Source: Oscillospiraceae bacterium
GTDB lineage: Bacteria; Bacillota; Clostridia; Oscillospirales; Oscillospiraceae
Direction of reading: 5' to 3'
DNA length: 9,721 nt
NCBI GenBank assembly: GCA_017399325.1
Contig: JAFQDY010000137.1
Span: 1 to 9,721 of the forward strand
Position 1 is the stretch's first letter. Each line of letters opens with the position of its first letter. Below the pieces are notes generated by a model. It ran no database searches. It was not told where the DNA came from and saw nothing but the letters and a program-made list of their open reading frames with translations. The position numbers and the translations under genes were made by a program. Of the stretch, positions 6,761-9,721 are shown in pieces.

Positions 6761-7624
6761 TTGACACCTATTTTGGAGGTAAAAAACCTGCATCATATCT
6801 ATAGCATAGGTACACCATTTGAGCATATTGCCTTAAAGGATGTGTCTTTTTGCGTGGATCGCGGGGAATTTATCGGCATAATTGGACATACAGGCTCCGG
6901 AAAATCTACATTGATGCAGCACTTGAACGGTCTTTTGAAGCCCACATCCGGTGAAGTTTTACTGGATGGGCAAAGCATTTGGGCCAACAAGAAGCAGACC
7001 CGGCAGGCCCGTTTTCGGGTGGGCTTGGTGTTCCAGTACCCGGAGTACCAACTATTTGAAGAAACGGTCTATAAGGACATTGCTTTCGGCCCGAAGAATA
7101 TGGGTTTGTCAGCAGAAGAGGTGGACCGCCGTGTGCGGGAAGCAGCCGGTTTTGTGGGCATTACGGAAGATCAGTTGGAGGTATCTCCCTTTGACCTTTC
7201 CGGCGGACAGAAACGGCGTGTTGCCATCGCAGGCGTGATCGCTATGGAACCGGAAGTTCTGATTTTGGATGAACCCACTGCAGGCCTTGACCCGGAGGGT
7301 AGGGAAGATATCCTTCGCAATATTGAAAACTACCGGATCGCAAAGAATGCCACCATTATGATGGTCAGCCATTCTATGAGTGATGTGGCCCGGCTGGCAG
7401 ACCGCCTGCTGGTTATGAACGATGCTGCGCTTGCAATGGACGGAACGCCTACGGAAGTGTTTGCCCATGCCGGTCAGTTGCTGGATATGGGACTGGACAT
7501 TCCCGAAATAACAAGACTTTTCCTGAAATTGCAGCAGATGGGAATTGCCGTAAATTCGGTGTATACCATACATCAGGCAGTTGCGGAGATCAAGCGGATC
7601 AGGGAGGAAAACGCCCATGCTTAA
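6761..7624 (+). CDS. ecfA2: ECF transporter ATPase A2
   Basis: This 287-residue ABC ATPase is the partner of EcfA1. It starts with TTG, supported by a perfect AGGAGG and by the N-terminal match to the family (the Y-S-x-GTPFE block typical of EcfA2 at 14-21). The Walker A is GHTGSGKST (42-50), the Q-loop FQYPEYQ (91-97), the signature LSGGQ (146-150), Walker B LILDEP (167-172, Glu171) and the switch His204. FQYPEYQLFEETV is diagnostic of EcfA2 over EcfA1. Its last eight bases overlap ecfT, indicating translational coupling and balanced production of the module. No defect is seen. Confidence 0.95.
   Translation: MTPILEVKNLHHIYSIGTPFEHIALKDVSFCVDRGEFIGIIGHTGSGKSTLMQHLNGLLKPTSGEVLLDGQSIWANKKQTRQARFRVGLVFQYPEYQLFEETVYKDIAFGPKNMGLSAEEVDRRVREAAGFVGITEDQLEVSPFDLSGGQKRRVAIAGVIAMEPEVLILDEPTAGLDPEGREDILRNIENYRIAKNATIMMVSHSMSDVARLADRLLVMNDAALAMDGTPTEVFAHAGQLLDMGLDIPEITRLFLKLQQMGIAVNSVYTIHQAVAEIKRIREENAHA
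7602..7607 (+). promoter_or_regulatory. Ribosome binding site of ecfT inside ecfA2
   Basis: GGGAGG lies nine bases before the ATG at 7617. It favours that start over a longer in-frame version beginning at 7581, which would overlap ecfA2 by 44 bases and add 12 polar residues. Confidence 0.75.
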
Positions 7625-8423
7625 AGATATTACGCTGGGTCAGTTCTTCCCCGGAACTTCTATCATTCATCGGCTTGACCCACGAACAAAACTGATTGGT
7701 CTGATTGCCTATATCGTCGCATTGTTTACTGCAGGGGATTGGGTTTCTTACGGAATTGTCTTTGCTTTTTTGGCAACATGTGTTGCCATTTCCAAAATTC
7801 CCTTAAAATCCTTTATTCACGGCATGAAACCGCTGGTGTTAATTCTTGTGTTTACGGGAATCTTAAACCTGTTCTTCACCACTGGTGAAAGGGTCTTGGT
7901 ACAATTTTGGAGAATTACAATTACTCTGGAGGGTGTTGAGCGGGCGCTGTTTATGATGGGCCGTATTTTGATGCTGATCTGCGGCACTTTTTTGTTGACC
8001 TACACCACTTCACCCATCAGCCTGACCGATGGATTGGAATCGCTGCTTAGCCCCCTTAAGAAGATCCATCTGCCTGTCCATGAACTTTCTATGATGATGT
8101 GCATCGCTCTTCGGTTCATTCCTACACTCATTGAGGAAACGGATAAGATCATCTGTGCCCAAAAGGCAAGAGGTGCGGATTTTGAAACAGGCAAGATCAT
8201 CGAGCGGGTGAAGGCGCTTGTGCCCATTTTGGTGCCGTTGTTTATCAGCGCATTCCGTCGTGCCGATGAATTGGCCACGGCTATGGAATGCCGCTGCTAT
8301 CACGGCGGTGACGGACGGACAAAGATGAAACTTCTGCGGCTGAAACGGTTCGATTACGGAACATTTTTCCTGCTTGCAGTGTTGATCGCCGCAGTGATTT
8401 TTGTGGCGCAACTGGGTCTGTGA
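7617..8423 (+). CDS. ecfT: ECF transporter transmembrane T component
   Basis: This 268-residue integral membrane protein is the scaffold that couples the EcfA1/EcfA2 ATPases to substrate-specific S subunits. The N-terminal HRLDPRTKL (18-26) is characteristic of EcfT. Hydrophobic segments lie at about 27-58, 68-88, 110-130 and 248-266. The two cytoplasmic coupling helices are seen as KARGAD (183-188, Ala-Arg-Gly at 184-186) and ECRCY (224-228, with Arg226 in place). The second motif reads C-R-C rather than the commoner A-R-G or A-R-C, while the essential Arg is kept. It overlaps ecfA2 by eight bases, and truA follows after seven. No S component is in the window, as expected for a group II module shared by several transporters encoded elsewhere. 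Confidence 0.93.
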   Translation: MLKDITLGQFFPGTSIIHRLDPRTKLIGLIAYIVALFTAGDWVSYGIVFAFLATCVAISKIPLKSFIHGMKPLVLILVFTGILNLFFTTGERVLVQFWRITITLEGVERALFMMGRILMLICGTFLLTYTTSPISLTDGLESLLSPLKKIHLPVHELSMMMCIALRFIPTLIEETDKIICAQKARGADFETGKIIERVKALVPILVPLFISAFRRADELATAMECRCYHGGDGRTKMKLLRLKRFDYGTFFLLAVLIAAVIFVAQLGL

Positions 8424-8430
8424 GGTAACG

Positions 8431-9204
8431 ATGAGAAATATTGCACTGTTTCTGATGTATGAAGGCACTGCTTACCACGGGTGGCAGATGCAGAAAAATC
8501 TCTCCACCGTTCAGCAGACATTACAAAAAGCAATCGAAATGGTTGTGGGACACAATGTGCTTATAACCGGTTGTGGTCGGACAGATGCAGGCGTTCACGC
8601 CCGTTGTTATGTGGCGAATTTCAGAACCACATCCACAATTCCGGTTGACCGTTTGCCCTATGCGCTCAATACCCACCTGCCAGTGGATATTGTGGTAACA
8701 AAGGCTTTTGAGGTAAATGAAAACTTCAACGCAATCGGTTCTTGTGTCCGCAAGGAGTATACCTATACTATTTATAATTCCCGGGTTCGGGATCCGTTCT
8801 ATGTGAACAGGGCGTGGTTTTACCCCAAGCATCTGGACGAAAAGATTATGCAGGCCGCAGCCGACCAATTTATCGGCACTCATGATTTCGCGGCTGTGCG
8901 CAGTGTAGGTACGGATGTAAAATCCACCGTACGCACCGTATACTATTATGATGTGATCCGAAAGGGCAATATCATTGAACTGAAGGTGTGCGCCAACGGA
9001 TTCCTTTATAATATGGCCCGGGCGATGGCCGGTACGGTGGTCTATGCCGCGGAAGGCAAATTCCCACCGGAACAGATCGGTCAGATATTAAAAGAGGGCA
9101 ACAGAACTGCGGCGGGCCCTACAGTGCCCCCCGGCGGCCTTTATATGACGCATCTGTGGTACGATGATGGTATTGACCGCTTTGAGTGCCCGGAGATAAC
9201 TTAA
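8431..9204 (+). CDS. truA: tRNA pseudouridine(38-40) synthase TruA
   Basis: This 257-residue cytoplasmic enzyme converts uridines 38, 39 and/or 40 of the tRNA anticodon arm to pseudouridine. The catalytic motif GRTDAGVHA (49-57) contains nucleophile Asp52. The N-terminal Y-x-G-T-x-Y-H-G-W-Q block (10-19), RKEYTYTIYN (107-116) and GFLYNMAR (190-197) are all family hallmarks. Length is normal for a bacterial TruA. GAGGT, overlapping the ecfT stop, lies five bases before the ATG at 8431; a longer version from 8401 lacks a site. The ecfA1-ecfA2-ecfT-truA order is the usual Firmicutes one. In Bacillus it is followed by rplM-rpsI, whereas here a Clp ATPase follows. Confidence 0.96.
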   Translation: MRNIALFLMYEGTAYHGWQMQKNLSTVQQTLQKAIEMVVGHNVLITGCGRTDAGVHARCYVANFRTTSTIPVDRLPYALNTHLPVDIVVTKAFEVNENFNAIGSCVRKEYTYTIYNSRVRDPFYVNRAWFYPKHLDEKIMQAAADQFIGTHDFAAVRSVGTDVKSTVRTVYYYDVIRKGNIIELKVCANGFLYNMARAMAGTVVYAAEGKFPPEQIGQILKEGNRTAAGPTVPPGGLYMTHLWYDDGIDRFECPEIT

Positions 9205-9241
9205 AAATTCACAAAATGTTTTTCCTATTTCGGTATGATTG

Positions 9242-9250
9242 TGTTATAGT
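9242..9250 (+). promoter_or_regulatory. Extended -10 promoter element of the clpE-like gene
   Basis: TGT-TATAGT (9242-9250) is an extended -10. The hexamer 17 bases upstream (TTCCTA, 9222-9227) is a poor -35, as tolerated by extended -10 promoters. Transcription would start near 9257, about 20 bases before the ATG. No intrinsic terminator is visible after truA, so read-through from the upstream operon is also possible. No tandem CtsR heptads (GGTCAAA type) or CIRCE-like inverted repeat are seen in 9205-9276. Confidence 0.5.
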
Positions 9251-9276
9251 AGCCGAAAGAAAGGTTGTGAGGATGT

Positions 9277-9721
9277 ATGCAGCCAAAATTGTGTACGAAA
9301 TGTAAGAAGAATATGGCCGTTGTCTTTATTACCAAGATCGAAAACGGCGTCACATTGAATGAGGGTTATTGCTTGAAATGCGCCCGTAGTCTGGGCATTC
9401 CCCAGATCGAAGCGGCCGTCAAGCAGATGGGCTTTTCTGATGACGATCTGGACTCTCTTTCTGATGAAATGTCCAGTATGTTTGGGCAAATCGAGGAAGA
9501 TTCGGACGAGCCGGAAAGCAGAACTGCTACATTCCCTATGCTGAACCAACTGTTCAACAATATGGGCGGCGAGAAAGAGAATCAGCCGGCAAAGAAGCAG
9601 GAATCCGCCAACGAGGATGCCCCGAAGGAAAAGGGCGGCAAAAAGCACAAATTCCTGGACAGTTACTGTATGAACCTGACCGGCCGCGCCAGAGAAGGCA
9701 AACTGGACAAAGTGATCGGCC
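9277..9721 (+). CDS. clpE: ClpE-like ATP-dependent Clp protease ATPase with N-terminal zinc finger, 3' end cut by window
   Basis: The first 148 residues are visible; the frame runs off the window. Residues 6-35 form CX2C-X22-CX2C (Cys6, 9, 32, 35), the treble-clef-like zinc finger that replaces the usual Clp N domain in ClpE and resembles that of McsA. Residues about 55-127 are a charged, probably disordered linker. The last part, LTGRAREGKLDKVIG (134-148), is the conserved entry to the first AAA+ domain of ClpC/ClpE proteins. Such ATPases unfold damaged proteins for ClpP. The ATG at 9277 is the only possible start, since an in-frame stop lies at 9268-9270; GAGG ends four bases before it, rather close. 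An isolated McsA is excluded by the fused AAA+ sequence. A ClpC variant with a zinc finger is an alternative name for the same thing. Confidence 0.8.
   Translation, partial: MQPKLCTKCKKNMAVVFITKIENGVTLNEGYCLKCARSLGIPQIEAAVKQMGFSDDDLDSLSDEMSSMFGQIEEDSDEPESRTATFPMLNQLFNNMGGEKENQPAKKQESANEDAPKEKGGKKHKFLDSYCMNLTGRAREGKLDKVIG

Noticed and set aside
9205..9276. CtsR or CIRCE heat-shock operator before the clpE-like gene
   Set aside because: Read by eye, neither tandem heptads nor a long spaced inverted repeat is present.

Overview
The window looks like core chromosome from a Gram-positive anaerobe of the class Clostridia, probably near Oscillospiraceae/Ruminococcaceae. The reasons are the Firmicutes-type ecfA1-ecfA2-ecfT-truA block, a DUF1292 (YrzB-type) small acidic protein, a ClpE-type zinc-finger Clp ATPase, strong GGAGG ribosome binding sites, a TTG start and roughly balanced GC content. 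The taxonomic call is inference from gene content. No mobile element, CRISPR array, tRNA or rRNA was seen.

Left part (1-2084) is on the minus strand. A promoter at about 2056-2084 drives a 94-residue DUF1292 protein. Eight or so bases after its stop begins a roughly 195-nt structured RNA (about 1735-1535) with a long closing stem, a central bubble with side hairpins and a terminal stem. It is followed by a strong intrinsic terminator (1504-1533) and is best explained as 6S RNA (ssrS). A separate promoter (1414-1442) then drives a membrane-anchored extracytoplasmic parvulin-type foldase. This gene is cut by the left edge of the window and appears to have two parvulin-like domains, the first degenerate.

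Central and right part (2213-9204) is on the plus strand and reads as one operon from a divergent extended -10 promoter. The order is class A penicillin-binding protein, SAM-dependent methyltransferase of the RlmI/COG1092 type, EcfA1, EcfA2, EcfT, TruA. Gaps are 36, 14, 19, -8 and 7 bases, with no terminator inside. The operon mixes cell-wall synthesis, RNA modification and the energising module for vitamin/micronutrient ECF transporters; no substrate-binding S component is encoded here.

Right edge (9205-9721): a second promoter with an extended -10 precedes a ClpE-like gene, N-terminal zinc finger included, that runs off the window.

This is largely a housekeeping region. The points most worth a second look are the zinc-ribbon-like insert and the duplicated cysteine/histidine C-terminal module in the penicillin-binding protein, the candidate 6S RNA with no obvious promoter of its own, and the degenerate-plus-intact parvulin tandem. 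I do not see evidence for an undescribed multi-gene system.
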